Positions 33,946-43,127 are shown, counted from the first letter of the stretch. The stretch: 64,000 nt of DNA from Arcobacter venerupis (GCF_013201665.1 NZ_CP053840.1:992001-1056000); one strand, 5' to 3'. The notes: generated from the letters alone by a model not told the origin. Numbers and translations: made by a program.

Positions 33946-34452
33946 ATGGAAAAAATTGAAATAGCTAAAAGATGGTTAGAAAAATCAAAAAAATACAATA
34001 ATACCGATGTTGAAGAAGTTATGGATAAATTTTTCAGCTTGTATGTGTCATATAATGCAATATATTCTAAATTTAGCCAAGGAAGTGCTAACGATGATAG
34101 AAGTTGTGCTACAACAAAGATGGCCGAGTATCTTAAAAGAGAAAATATCACAATTTTAAATGATTGTGAAAGTACAGTAAAAAAAATGATTGCACCTATT
34201 AAAAATGGAAGTTTTTATATTTATGGAAATCATAGTGGTCAAGATTTCAAAAAAGACAATGTAATTATTCAAAAAATTGAAGAAGACATAAACAACTATG
34301 CATCAATATTGAATTTTATATATGGCTTACGTTCTAATATGTTTCATGGTGAAAAACAAATAATTGGCGAACAAATTCAACTATTAAATCCTGCAAATAT
34401 TATTCTGGAAAAATTATTAGATGCATTGATTAAAAAAATTTTAACAAATTAG
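33946..34452 (+). CDS. HEPN-like protein
   Basis: This 168-residue helical protein has LRSNMFHGEK near residue 128, matching the R-x(4-6)-H motif of HEPN ribonucleases or HEPN-related proteins, with an all-helical context on both sides. HEPN proteins often act as RNases in toxin-antitoxin and phage defence systems. No antitoxin is adjacent. The gene is bracketed by near-identical 27-bp repeats inside attC-like elements, so it has the look of a single-gene cassette. AAAGGT precedes the ATG. Confidence 0.65.
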   Translation: MEKIEIAKRWLEKSKKYNNTDVEEVMDKFFSLYVSYNAIYSKFSQGSANDDRSCATTKMAEYLKRENITILNDCESTVKKMIAPIKNGSFYIYGNHSGQDFKKDNVIIQKIEEDINNYASILNFIYGLRSNMFHGEKQIIGEQIQLLNPANIILEKLLDALIKKILTN

Positions 34453-34489
34453 TGGTGCCAATAAATTACTAATGGAAATTTACCTGTTA
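34442..34489. repeat. attC-like recombination site 2
   Basis: Opens TAACAAATTAG, overlapping the last codons of the HEPN-like gene, and closes CCTGTTATG. The first 27 bases match those of 33853-33879 at 24 positions. The inner stem is TAAATT/AATTTA, shorter than in site 1. Confidence 0.4.
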
Positions 34490-34506
34490 TGAAACAAAGG
34501 AAATAA

Positions 34507-35433
34507 ATGTTTACTTATTCCAAAGAACTTAATGAATATATAATATCTCGCCGACAAAAAAATATAAATGACAATAAAAAAACTGCAAAAAATATTAAAC
34601 AGTTATTAAATATGTTTCGTCCTGATGAAATAACTTATGAATTAGCTTTTAAAATAATAAAATCTGTTGAACAATGTATCAATGAAATTTATTCTCATCC
34701 AAATTCAACACTTTCTCTTATAGCAAATCTAAGATTTTTATTTGAAACATGTATAAATACTAGGTTATTATCATCTGAACCTAGCTATAAATACAAACTT
34801 AGATACTCTATATATAGTCATCAAGTAGAAAAATCAGAAAACTATACATCATATGCTAAAAAAGATATTTCACTCCTCGATACTTTAATCCAATCAGAAA
34901 AAGAAATTGAACTTGTAGACTCTGATGAAAGTGATAAAAAAGTAAATGAATTATATGATAAGCTTGATAAAGAATTGTCAATATTTTTAGATGTTGCAGA
35001 ATATAATGGTGCTGAAATTCATAAAGATTTTATTCAATCGTACATAATAGAAAACCAAAAAAGAATAAACGATATGATTGTTGCACGAGATGCATTTATT
35101 AATGAACTATTGAAAAATCAGGAAGCAAATTTAATTTTTAAATTTGATGGTAGTATTGACGATATTGAGAAGAAGTTAAAAGATAAAAGAACTTGGAAGA
35201 AAAAAGCAACTGATACTGGATTAGAAGAAATGTATATGTTTATTTATGATTATACTAGTGCACTTGTGCATAGTACTTCTTACTCAATACTTATTCCGAA
35301 TCAGCTTGACAAATCAGAAGAAGAAATGATCATTGGACTTGGAACAAGAATAACCAACGATATATTAGAAAATTTAAAGGTATTTGCTAAAATTCCAAAT
35401 ATTACAATAGTAGAGTCTGTAAAGGTAGTGTAA
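34507..35433 (+). CDS. Hypothetical helical protein, DUF5677-like
   Basis: The 308-residue protein is predicted helical throughout. The phrase YDYTSALVHSTSYSI (about 250-264) resembles the Y-x-x-(L)S-x-x-VHST motif of DUF5677-type proteins, and LRFLFETCINTRLL (about 77-90) is also typical. These proteins are common in mobile islands and cassettes; function is unknown. It starts 18 bases after the second attC-like site with an AAAGGAAA ribosome binding site. Confidence 0.6.
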   Translation: MFTYSKELNEYIISRRQKNINDNKKTAKNIKQLLNMFRPDEITYELAFKIIKSVEQCINEIYSHPNSTLSLIANLRFLFETCINTRLLSSEPSYKYKLRYSIYSHQVEKSENYTSYAKKDISLLDTLIQSEKEIELVDSDESDKKVNELYDKLDKELSIFLDVAEYNGAEIHKDFIQSYIIENQKRINDMIVARDAFINELLKNQEANLIFKFDGSIDDIEKKLKDKRTWKKKATDTGLEEMYMFIYDYTSALVHSTSYSILIPNQLDKSEEEMIIGLGTRITNDILENLKVFAKIPNITIVESVKVV

Positions 35434-35548
35434 AAATAACTGTGTAAGTTCAAATCATATGTTTAAAGTTTTATCAGCTTTTATTAATCTCAGATGTTAT
35501 GTAGAATTTTAATTCAGTTGCAGTACAGCTTCTGAAAATAGTACTAGT

Positions 35549-35935
35549 TCATTCATATAGTTTTTTGAAATACCTAATCATAAAATGCTTATAATCTTCT
35601 ATTGTTAAATCTAATCTAGTATTTCCATTTATATACCCACTAAAATTTAATTCATAAAATTGAAACTCTATAATTGTATATATTTGAGTTACTTCTTTTA
35701 TCTTTGAAATTCTTGTTTTAAAATATAAATTCTTTTTGTATTGTTCATATTCTTTGGGTAAATATTCATTTAAAAATTTCATATATGTAGTATCTGATAC
35801 ACTAAAATTGCTTTTATTATTTTGACTAATATAAGCCAGTTGTTTGGGGATAGTATATAAATTTATTATAAGAGTTTTTATTACTTCAATATTTGAAAGT
35901 AACACATCATTTTTTGTTTTTCTTTTAGTACTCAA
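35549..35935 (-). CDS. Hypothetical 128-residue protein
   Basis: A basic soluble protein with N-terminal KRKTKNDVLLSNIEVIKTL and a possible helix-turn-helix at FSVSDTTYMKFLNEYLPKEY, in style like the protein at 32153. The C-terminal half is a small beta-rich segment (YTIIEFQFYELNFSGYI). I do not recognise it. It lies between the cassette-like genes and the element backbone, divergent from the frameshifted gene at 36025. Confidence 0.5.
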   Translation of the reverse strand: MSTKRKTKNDVLLSNIEVIKTLIINLYTIPKQLAYISQNNKSNFSVSDTTYMKFLNEYLPKEYEQYKKNLYFKTRISKIKEVTQIYTIIEFQFYELNFSGYINGNTRLDLTIEDYKHFMIRYFKKLYE

Positions 35936-36024
35936 TTTGTACTCCTTTTTTTATTTCAATATGTAATATTTATAAATTAAATAAAAATTACATTGTATAA
36001 TTTTAAAAAAATAAAGGCTTTATC

Positions 36025-36469
36025 ATGCAAGAAGAATTAGAACCAAATTACGAAATCCAAGTTTTTGAAAAAGATACTCATCGTTTTATGGATAGTTATT
36101 TCATTTATAGTGATGATGAAATTACAGCTTTAGCTCAAGGAATTAATCACTTTAAAAATCAATATCCAACTAGGGATTATAATTTTGAAGTTGAGTATTG
36201 GGGTGAATTTCAAAGTGATAGAGGTTTTGAAATGTCTTTTGATTCTGAGCTTTATAACAATGATAATTCTGAAAAATCTAAACTTGATATTCAAAGAGTT
36301 TCAAGTATGCTAAAAGAATTTGCTTTTCTTTTCATCATTTGAAGATGATTTAAAATTTGCTAATGAAAAAATAGTTGAAGTTGAAAACTCAAATTTATCA
36401 ACTACAGATAAAGCCTTTCAAATTCAAATTCTAAGAGATACTATTGAAACTATAAGAGAGATTCAATAA
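36025..36469 (+). pseudogene. Hypothetical gene with a single frameshift
   Basis: The first frame (36025-36342) encodes 105 residues ending LLKEFAFLFII-stop. A one-base shift in the run GCTTTTCTTTTCATC opens a second frame that continues FSSFEDDLKFANEKIVEVEN and ends IREIQ at 36469, directly at a perfect terminator. The combined product would be about 147 residues, acidic, with YEIQVFEKDTHRFMDSYF at its start. Either a frameshift mutation, a sequencing error in the T-rich run, or programmed shifting explains it. I do not recognise the family. Confidence 0.65.
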
Positions 36470-36479
36470 TCTCTCTTAT
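36452..36479. terminator. Hairpin terminator, bidirectional
   Basis: ATAAGAGAGATT / AATCTCTCTTAT, a perfect 12-bp stem with a CAAT loop, overlaps the downstream stop of the frameshifted gene and precedes the end of the convergent minus-strand operon. Confidence 0.8.
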
Positions 36480-36488
36480 GTGAACTAT

Positions 36489-36935
36489 TTATTTTAAAAA
36501 TTCTTTCTTTTTTGATTCATACTCTTCTTGAGTAATTGCACCTTTTTCTTTTAACTCAAACCAATAGTTTAAATCTTTTGTTTCTTCAAACCCATACATA
36601 TTCTTTATATGATTGTTTGCTTCATAATTCATTTTTGCATTTTCATTAGCTTCCATTTGTAGAAGTTTTAATGAAATATCTTTATAAATTGGTAACCCTA
36701 ATTTTTTTCTATTTTTTCTGATTCTATATTCAGTAAAAATAAATGGACTTGCAACAGCAAGTAAAAAAAGAGTTCCATCAATCATTGGATCACCACTTGT
36801 AAAAGGTGGTTTTGTTTTTGGATTAATTGTTAAAGCCATAATTATGATGATATAAAAGAATGAAAAACTAAAAAAGTAAAATATCATTCTTACTAAAAAA
36901 TGTACTTTGAATAATCCACTGTGATTATAATTCAT
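36489..36935 (-). CDS. Membrane protein with SHOCT domain
   Basis: This 148-residue protein has two hydrophobic helices (about 12-35 and 52-70) and a C-terminal SHOCT-like motif, LNYWFELKEKGAITQEEYES. SHOCT is a short C-terminal domain that mediates oligomer formation or protein contacts. It is the last gene of the minus-strand backbone operon, 20 bases after the large membrane protein, and may be part of the same envelope complex. Confidence 0.7.
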   Translation of the reverse strand: MNYNHSGLFKVHFLVRMIFYFFSFSFFYIIIIMALTINPKTKPPFTSGDPMIDGTLFLLAVASPFIFTEYRIRKNRKKLGLPIYKDISLKLLQMEANENAKMNYEANNHIKNMYGFEETKDLNYWFELKEKGAITQEEYESKKKEFLK

Positions 36936-36955
36936 GCTAAACCTTTAAATTTTAT

Positions 36956-39478
36956 TTATATTCTAGTTCCCCAACTTGAAGCTTCATTTTTCATTGATTC
37001 TATTGCACCATCAAGTTCTTTACTTCCTTGAACTTCAATTACTTCAAATAAAGTATTATGTAAAGAGACAATTATTTTATAAATAATTACAATACTAAAT
37101 ACAGCAATTGCTATCTCTATAAAGCCATCAAATACATAAATCTTTAACTTAGCTAACCATTCACCATTTACAGTCCCAAAGGACCATGAAGTACCTTTAA
37201 CCCCTTGATATTGTAAAGAGTTGTTTTCTAACATTCCTATAATGATTTTTTTACCAAAAATATCACCAATTGAATGAATTAATGAACTAGCTGTCATTGC
37301 TAACCAAACAGCTAAAACAAATATTGGAAGCTCTAACATAGTTGCAAATATTTTCATTGTAAATCTTGATATTGCTTGTATGTTTTCCCTTGCAAACATA
37401 ATAGGCATCATAAATAAACTAGCAAAGTGAAAACTAAAGATTTTTACTAAAATGACAATAAATCTTAGTAATCCAATTACAACTAATCCAACTATTGGAG
37501 TTAATTCTAAAACTGTTTTTGCTGTTTCATAGGCGAAATACATACCTAATATTCCACCTCCTAAAGTTCCAACCGCTGCACCTGCAACAGTACCAACTGT
37601 TCCACTTAACCAACTTAATATTCCACCACCTGCAGCTGCTCCTGCACCTCCACCAAGTGCTCCACCAATCTTTCCAGAGTTTTCAGTTACAACATTAAAT
37701 ATTGTTCCTGCTCCTGGAACAAACATATATGGAATTGAACTCATAATCATGTGAGTTCCCATTGAATCTTCTTTTACTTCATCATTTAGTTTTTCTAAAA
37801 CTTCACTTCTTTTGGTTTTATATAATCCACCTATATATTCTGTTTGAAGTTTTGTAACAGGTAGTCCAAGAACTGCTAAATATCCAAAATCTCTATATAG
37901 TTCATATTGGAACTTTATAAGTCCTTCTAACATTGGTATTTTATTTGCTGAGCTTTCATTTTGCCCTGTTAAAGTTTTCATAGAATTATCATAAGCTATC
38001 ATCTTTGATTCATTCTCTTTATCTGCATAATAGTTTTTACCACATAGACTCAAACTATATTCTGGATAAAAATGATCTAAAGGATCTTTGCTATTTACTT
38101 TGCTTAGAACATTTTGGTTATATGCTCCACTTCCCTTTACTTCGCCATCTTGAACCGAATAGTATAAATTTGAAGTATTACTTCTGATTTTACTATTAGC
38201 ATACGCCCATTTCTCACTTGTAGGATATGCAATATTTGGATCAGTTGAATATTGGTGTTTACCTTCACCATCAATTAACCCATCATAGTTGTAAATATTA
38301 TTCTTACAAATATCTGCAATGTTTCCTGTAAAATCCATCAAGTTACTTGATTGTGTTAAACCTGCACTTGTTTGAATAATCTGCTCTTTTGTGCCAACTC
38401 CACTTTTTTTAATGATTGCATTTACTTCTGCATCAATAATTACTTTAGCAGCTGCATCCGCCCAATCACTAAATAAGTAATAGCCACCTTTTTCTATATC
38501 TTGATATTTTGTTTTCATAATGTCATATTCTGCTACAACACTACCATTACTTGATATTTGTTCTTTAAATCCTGTTGGAAAGAATAGTAATACTCCTAAT
38601 ACAATACCTGTAATATACGGAGATACTTTCTCATGGTTTTGCTTATCTTCCATTTTTGATGAAAAATGAGATAAGGCTTTACCTCCGACTCCCCAAATAC
38701 CGAAGAAAGCAATCAGTAGTATCAAGTAAGTCATACTTACATCTGAAAGCCCTGTATAAACACTAAAGATAGTTTCTGCATCTGCTAGAATATACTCTTT
38801 GTTATCAACAAATTCATTAGAACTAGAATCAAAATAACTAGATGCAAAATTATCTTTTAATTGTAATTTATTAGCAGATTTTGTGCTATTTACATCAACT
38901 ATATCTGTATCACTAAGAACTGCTGCAGTTAATAATCTAGGAATTGTTAGATAATTTCCTGATTGATTTGAAACTGAACTTTGAATGCTATTTACAGCAT
39001 TTTGTAAAGGTTTAAATTGATTATCTGCATTATCAATTAAATTTCTATTTGCTTCTTCTGCCTTTTTTAAATCTAGTGCAAAGGCTTCTTTCAAATTAGG
39101 ATAACTTGTATCAAATACTCCAATAGGATTATACAAATCCCCTTTTTTAGCAACCATACAAGTAACTATTCCACTTTGTGCATTTATTGAATAAACAGTT
39201 GCAGTCCAATCATTACCCACAAAAGAGCAAGTTATACTTGATCTTATATTTGCACTATTAACAGGTGTTGCAATTTGTCTAGTTAATTGACTTTCACTTG
39301 AGATAATACCTCTACGAACTAAAGCTTCTTTTGAAATACTTTGTAAATCATCAGTTTTATATTTATCCATATCTCCTTTTCTGTAATCATCCATTACGTA
39401 AGAAGTGCTAATCTCTGTATATGCGAAACCATCAAGTGTGAAAATAAAACTACATAGGAAGATTAAAAAATATTTCAT
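36956..39478 (-). CDS. Large polytopic membrane protein, possible conjugation (TraG-N/VirB6-like) component
   Basis: The 840-residue protein has a signal peptide (1-19), a periplasmic region to about residue 240 with cysteines, two helices (about 248-265 and 287-303), a second long soluble region, a Gly/Ala-rich stretch (GGALGGGAGAAAGGG), then about five C-terminal helices. This layout, with conserved helices at the C-terminus, recalls polytopic channel components of type IV secretion such as VirB6/TrbL or the TraG N-terminal part. No ATPases of a transfer system are in view, so the assignment is tentative. It is the largest gene of the element backbone. Confidence 0.6.
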   Translation of the reverse strand: MKYFLIFLCSFIFTLDGFAYTEISTSYVMDDYRKGDMDKYKTDDLQSISKEALVRRGIISSESQLTRQIATPVNSANIRSSITCSFVGNDWTATVYSINAQSGIVTCMVAKKGDLYNPIGVFDTSYPNLKEAFALDLKKAEEANRNLIDNADNQFKPLQNAVNSIQSSVSNQSGNYLTIPRLLTAAVLSDTDIVDVNSTKSANKLQLKDNFASSYFDSSSNEFVDNKEYILADAETIFSVYTGLSDVSMTYLILLIAFFGIWGVGGKALSHFSSKMEDKQNHEKVSPYITGIVLGVLLFFPTGFKEQISSNGSVVAEYDIMKTKYQDIEKGGYYLFSDWADAAAKVIIDAEVNAIIKKSGVGTKEQIIQTSAGLTQSSNLMDFTGNIADICKNNIYNYDGLIDGEGKHQYSTDPNIAYPTSEKWAYANSKIRSNTSNLYYSVQDGEVKGSGAYNQNVLSKVNSKDPLDHFYPEYSLSLCGKNYYADKENESKMIAYDNSMKTLTGQNESSANKIPMLEGLIKFQYELYRDFGYLAVLGLPVTKLQTEYIGGLYKTKRSEVLEKLNDEVKEDSMGTHMIMSSIPYMFVPGAGTIFNVVTENSGKIGGALGGGAGAAAGGGILSWLSGTVGTVAGAAVGTLGGGILGMYFAYETAKTVLELTPIVGLVVIGLLRFIVILVKIFSFHFASLFMMPIMFARENIQAISRFTMKIFATMLELPIFVLAVWLAMTASSLIHSIGDIFGKKIIIGMLENNSLQYQGVKGTSWSFGTVNGEWLAKLKIYVFDGFIEIAIAVFSIVIIYKIIVSLHNTLFEVIEVQGSKELDGAIESMKNEASSWGTRI

Positions 39479-39480
39479 TT

Positions 39481-40185
39481 TTAACTCCTATTACTAGTTT
39501 TCTGAGGAAACTCTTTTTTATCATCTTTTTTTGTTTCCTGAAGAAACACATTGTTTTTTAATTTTGTTTCCTGAGGAAACTTTTTTATCCTTACAAAATA
39601 ATCCAACATTACAACAAGAATTAAATACATACCTGTAAAACATTTGATAATGAAATCATAGTCGTAAAGGAATTTAATATAAATCTCTTTTGATGGATTA
39701 GGATAAATATTAAAAAATGCATTAATTAAAATATCTTCTAAAAGAAGATATAAAAAACACCAAATAGTTGCATAAAGTAAAACTCTTATGAACCAATGCA
39801 TATTTTTTAATCGCCATTTTTCAAGTTTATTTTCTTTGATAAATTGCTTCTTTTGTTTTTGTTGTTCTAGGTGTTTATCAACATCATAATTGCCACTATA
39901 TAAGCTCTCATAATTACAAATCCCAATAGTAAAAATTATACTTAGTGCTTTTATACCAAAGCCAATTAAAATTAAAAGGCTTTGTATAAATACAGGGATT
40001 GAATATGATTTTATATCAATAATTGCTCCTAGTTTGGTGATTGTAAAATAAAGAGCAACAGTTAATGAAATGTAAAAAAAATATCTATAATAAACAGGAA
40101 TTGTTTTTAAACTTTTAAATAAAAATTGAGACTTGTCGAAAGTTGAAAGCCACCATAAACCAAGAGTTGTACCTAAATTTCTCAT
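39481..40185 (-). CDS. Hypothetical membrane protein
   Basis: The 234-residue protein has about four helices (33-50, 60-85, 130-150, 172-195) and a hydrophilic C-terminal tail with three related motifs FPQETK, FLQETK and FPQKTS. At DNA level these are GTTTCCTGAGGAAAC-type repeats (39498-39580), which form short perfect hairpins. The end lies two bases before the large membrane protein gene. The start overlaps the upstream gene by four bases. No family recognised. Confidence 0.6.
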   Translation of the reverse strand: MRNLGTTLGLWWLSTFDKSQFLFKSLKTIPVYYRYFFYISLTVALYFTITKLGAIIDIKSYSIPVFIQSLLILIGFGIKALSIIFTIGICNYESLYSGNYDVDKHLEQQKQKKQFIKENKLEKWRLKNMHWFIRVLLYATIWCFLYLLLEDILINAFFNIYPNPSKEIYIKFLYDYDFIIKCFTGMYLILVVMLDYFVRIKKFPQETKLKNNVFLQETKKDDKKEFPQKTSNRS

Positions 40186-40475
40186 GCACTTACTCCTGAT
40201 TTTATTTGATTTCTAATAAAAGATATTTGTAAATATAAAAGAGGAAGTTTTTCAAGAATAGTCATCTTTTTTTCTATTTTTTCATTTCCATCTTTGAAAA
40301 GATTTTTAATTTGTACAAACATTGTTAGTAATTCTTGAGCATTTCTTGCAGCAAGAAAAGGAATATTCATATCTTTTAACAAAGATGCAACAATTTCGAT
40401 ATTCTCATTTAAAGTTTCAATCTCATCCCATATAGCAAGTTCTATATCATCTTTTGGTTCGATTTTCATTACCAT
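40182..40475 (-). CDS. Hypothetical 97-residue helical protein
   Basis: I set the start at 40475 (MVMKIEPKDD) because AAAGGAC stands just before it; a longer frame from 40529 would run over the upstream gene's end. The product is acidic at the N-terminus and helical, with AIWDEIETLNENIEIVASLL and FIRNQIKSG. It is coupled to the membrane-protein gene by a four-base overlap. Function unknown. Confidence 0.55.
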   Translation of the reverse strand: MVMKIEPKDDIELAIWDEIETLNENIEIVASLLKDMNIPFLAARNAQELLTMFVQIKNLFKDGNEKIEKKMTILEKLPLLYLQISFIRNQIKSGVSA

Positions 40476-40485
40476 TTTTAGTCCT

Positions 40486-41055
40486 TTATTTAAGAAAAAA
40501 GAAAACAAGTGCTGAAACAGCACCACCACCTAAAAAGCTTAGAATTCCTGTTAATATGTTATTTTTCAAATAAGATTTTTCCAATTTTTGATGAAAATCA
40601 TCAAAATTCTTAATTGCATCTTTTACATTTTTATTTGCATCTTCAAATTTTTTTAGATCAACATCTTTTAATTTTTTTGAAATTTGTATTTCAAGCTCAT
40701 TTTTAAGTAAGGTTAGGTTTTCTTGAAATTGGTTAATCCAAATTTCAGCCCTTAGTTCAAGATTATCTTTCAGATTTTCAGTTTTTTTTGTTTGTTCTTC
40801 AAACATTTTTTTATTACTGATTTCAAAATTTGCAAAGTTATTCACTATTTGTTCAATTCGGAAACTTAAATCATCCAAAATATTTACAGTATCAGTAATA
40901 TTTGATATTTCATCATTGATAGATATAAGATTTTTAATTAATCCACCATCTTGATCATTTTTTAATGTTGATAAAACTTTTAATTGAAGAAATTTTAATG
41001 TGTCAATAAGTTCTTCAATTTGTGATTTATCAATTGCAATTAATTTGTTTTCCAT
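40486..41055 (-). CDS. Coiled-coil protein with C-terminal membrane anchor
   Basis: This 189-residue protein is a long coiled coil (about residues 5-165) ending in one transmembrane helix with a glycine-rich start, TGILSFLGGGAVSALVFFFL. The tail-anchored coiled-coil layout is similar to MobX/BmgB-like or plasmid mobilisation accessory proteins, though no sequence motif fixes this. It lies five bases after the ParA-like gene, which suggests that the two work together, perhaps in positioning at the membrane. Confidence 0.6.
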   Translation of the reverse strand: MENKLIAIDKSQIEELIDTLKFLQLKVLSTLKNDQDGGLIKNLISINDEISNITDTVNILDDLSFRIEQIVNNFANFEISNKKMFEEQTKKTENLKDNLELRAEIWINQFQENLTLLKNELEIQISKKLKDVDLKKFEDANKNVKDAIKNFDDFHQKLEKSYLKNNILTGILSFLGGGAVSALVFFFLK

Positions 41056-41060
41056 AGATG

Positions 41061-41864
41061 TTATACTCCTAATGATTTTTTAAGTGGTTGTAGTTGTTCA
41101 ACTAGTTGTAAAACTTTTTTAGCAAATCTAAACATTTTCATATTTCTCATAAATTTTTCTTCACCTTCTTGTTGCCAAGCAATATGATATTTATCTTTAT
41201 TTGCAACTAAATCAGCAGCATTAATATAACTGTCGAGTAAGGCAATTTGATAGTGAGATTTTAGAAGTGAAAATATATTTGTGTTTGGGACAAAGAATAT
41301 ATTGTTAAATTCTAGTTGCTCAATTCTTGATGGAAGATCAATTTCATCATCACCGAAAAGTGAAGAAAATTGTTTTTTAATTTCTGTTTTATCCATGCTA
41401 ATACATCTATTAAGAATTAAATTAATAGTAGGATTAGAATCAAAGCTTTTGATTAATTTTATGGTCGTTTTTACATTATCAACTTGATCGTAATCGTCAT
41501 TGATTGGAATATAGTAGTTAAGAGAATTCATGTCACTTTGAGCAAGAGAATTCAAAATTGCTTTTGTGTCATTTCCCCCTCCACAATCTATGATATTTAT
41601 TTTATTTTCATCTTGTGAAAAACTATCAAAATATACTTGGTCTAATACATCCTCACTTTCTCTAATTTGAATACTTTTAAATTTAATGTGATTTGATGAA
41701 ATAGAAATTTGATTATTATCGTCTATTTCATATACTGAAACTTGTGTCTCAGTAGAATGTAAAATAAGAGGCAATATCATCGAACCTGTTATTGTTTTAC
41801 CAACACCACCTTTTGTGTTACATACAACATGTGTATTAATATTTGTTTTTTGATTCTTTTTCAT
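41061..41864 (-). CDS. ParA-like ATPase, copy 2
   Basis: The 267-residue protein has the deviant Walker A KGGVGKT near residue 22, a Walker A' region NIIDCGGGND (about 93-102) and the switch region INDDYDQVDN. It is a MinD/ParA-type ATPase, likely for segregation or positioning of the element or its transfer machine. It lies 11 bases downstream of a paralogue of similar length. No ParB with a clear HTH is next to the pair, so the partner may be the coiled-coil protein at 40486. Confidence 0.82.
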   Translation of the reverse strand: MKKNQKTNINTHVVCNTKGGVGKTITGSMILPLILHSTETQVSVYEIDDNNQISISSNHIKFKSIQIRESEDVLDQVYFDSFSQDENKINIIDCGGGNDTKAILNSLAQSDMNSLNYYIPINDDYDQVDNVKTTIKLIKSFDSNPTINLILNRCISMDKTEIKKQFSSLFGDDEIDLPSRIEQLEFNNIFFVPNTNIFSLLKSHYQIALLDSYINAADLVANKDKYHIAWQQEGEEKFMRNMKMFRFAKKVLQLVEQLQPLKKSLGV

Positions 41865-41875
41865 TTGTTTTCCTT

Positions 41876-42589
41876 TTAAAACGATTTTTTTAAATCTTGT
41901 ATTTTTTGAACAAAATGTTCAACTTCTTGATTAAATGCTTCATTTTTTTGATTATTTGAATTTAGATAATCAAGTAGATTGGTTTTTGTTAGTGAGAATT
42001 CACTAAATATTTTAGATGTTGGAATATAGAAGATATTATCAACAGTTATTTCATCTATTCTTGATTTTATTCCTATTTTTTTATCCCCAAATAATCCAAT
42101 AAATTGTTTTTCTATCTCATTTTTATCCAGTGAATTACACTTGTTTAAAACTAAATATATTTTTGGGTCAAAAGCACTAAATTCTTTGATTATTTCTATT
42201 GTCTTGATTGCAAGATCTACTTCAATTGCATTATCTGTTAATGGAATATAATAATTAACTCCCATACCTAGTTCCTGGAGTAACTCAAAACCATCTTTAC
42301 TTAAATCAATAATGTTTATATTTTTTGATTTTCTAAAAAGAAAATCAATACAATCTGTATTAATTCTTTTACCGAAATTTTGTAACTGAATTGATTTTGT
42401 ACCTATATGAACCAATTTAAAATTATGTGGCTCATCATCAATAACATTGAAATCATCTGGACGATAAACAGTTATTGCTTTATTTTCTGTGTATATCAAT
42501 GTAGTCAATATCTCAGATAGAATAGTTTTACCAACTCCTCCTTTGGGACTACAAACCACATATGTGTTACTGTTTTGTTTTTGTGACAT
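41876..42589 (-). CDS. ParA-like ATPase, copy 1
   Basis: This 237-residue paralogue shows VVCSPKGGVGKT and NIIDLSKDGFE in place of the usual D-x-x-GG, so its catalytic switch may be altered. The two share the phrases QFIGLFGD/QFSSLFGD and NIFYIPTS/NIFFVPNT, marking an old tandem duplication. Both are smaller than chromosomal ParA. It is transcribed before copy 2. A heterodimeric ParA pair is possible. Confidence 0.8.
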   Translation of the reverse strand: MSQKQNSNTYVVCSPKGGVGKTILSEILTTLIYTENKAITVYRPDDFNVIDDEPHNFKLVHIGTKSIQLQNFGKRINTDCIDFLFRKSKNINIIDLSKDGFELLQELGMGVNYYIPLTDNAIEVDLAIKTIEIIKEFSAFDPKIYLVLNKCNSLDKNEIEKQFIGLFGDKKIGIKSRIDEITVDNIFYIPTSKIFSEFSLTKTNLLDYLNSNNQKNEAFNQEVEHFVQKIQDLKKSF

Positions 42590-42715
42590 TTTTTGCCTTT
42601 TTTTGTTGTTTTATATCATGTTAATTTTGCTTGTCTTTGATTTTGCCGTAGGGATTAAAGGGTAGGCAAAACAAAATTAACCATTCCCTAAGCTCAGAAA
42701 TATTGGCTAACTATC

Positions 42716-43075
42716 TTATTTGTGAACTAAACTTTGTATTTGAGCTAATTGATTAAATTTACATTTGATATTAATATTAAAAGCTAAATTTTTAAGTGTG
42801 AATTCTTCAAGATTTTTATTAAAGGTTACTTCATCAATAGCAAGTAATTGATTTTGATAATTTATCATTTGATTTTGTAAATTTTTGATCTCTTGTATTT
42901 TTATATCTAAGAGGAAGTCATTGAAATTATCTAAAGTCATTTGATTATTGTTAAGTAAAGAACTAAAGATCTTTTTTCGATGTAGTCTTTCACTTGTTTT
43001 AGGCTTCAATCCATCTGCTTTTAACCAATCATAAAATTTATCAAAGAGTTCAATTTTTTGATTTCCATCAATCAT
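42716..43075 (-). CDS. Hypothetical 119-residue helical protein
   Basis: The protein starts FDKFYDWLKADGLKPKTSERLHRKKIF, which looks like a small DNA-binding helical segment, followed by a coiled-coil-like stretch NLQNQMINYQNQLLA. It may be a ParB-like or accessory partner for the ParA proteins downstream, from which it is separated by 126 bases. The region upstream of its start contains a cluster of TCCGGA sites that could be its operator. Family not recognised. Confidence 0.55.
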   Translation of the reverse strand: MIDGNQKIELFDKFYDWLKADGLKPKTSERLHRKKIFSSLLNNNQMTLDNFNDFLLDIKIQEIKNLQNQMINYQNQLLAIDEVTFNKNLEEFTLKNLAFNINIKCKFNQLAQIQSLVHK

Positions 43076-43127
43076 TTTCTTCTTCCTCTTCTTCTTTATG
43101 GATATTGTTATATATATTATTATATGT

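Noticed and set aside
35434-35548. Third attC-like site after the gene at 34507
   Set aside because: TAAC and GTTATG are present about 65 bases apart, but the inner stem is poor and the 27-bp repeat is missing.
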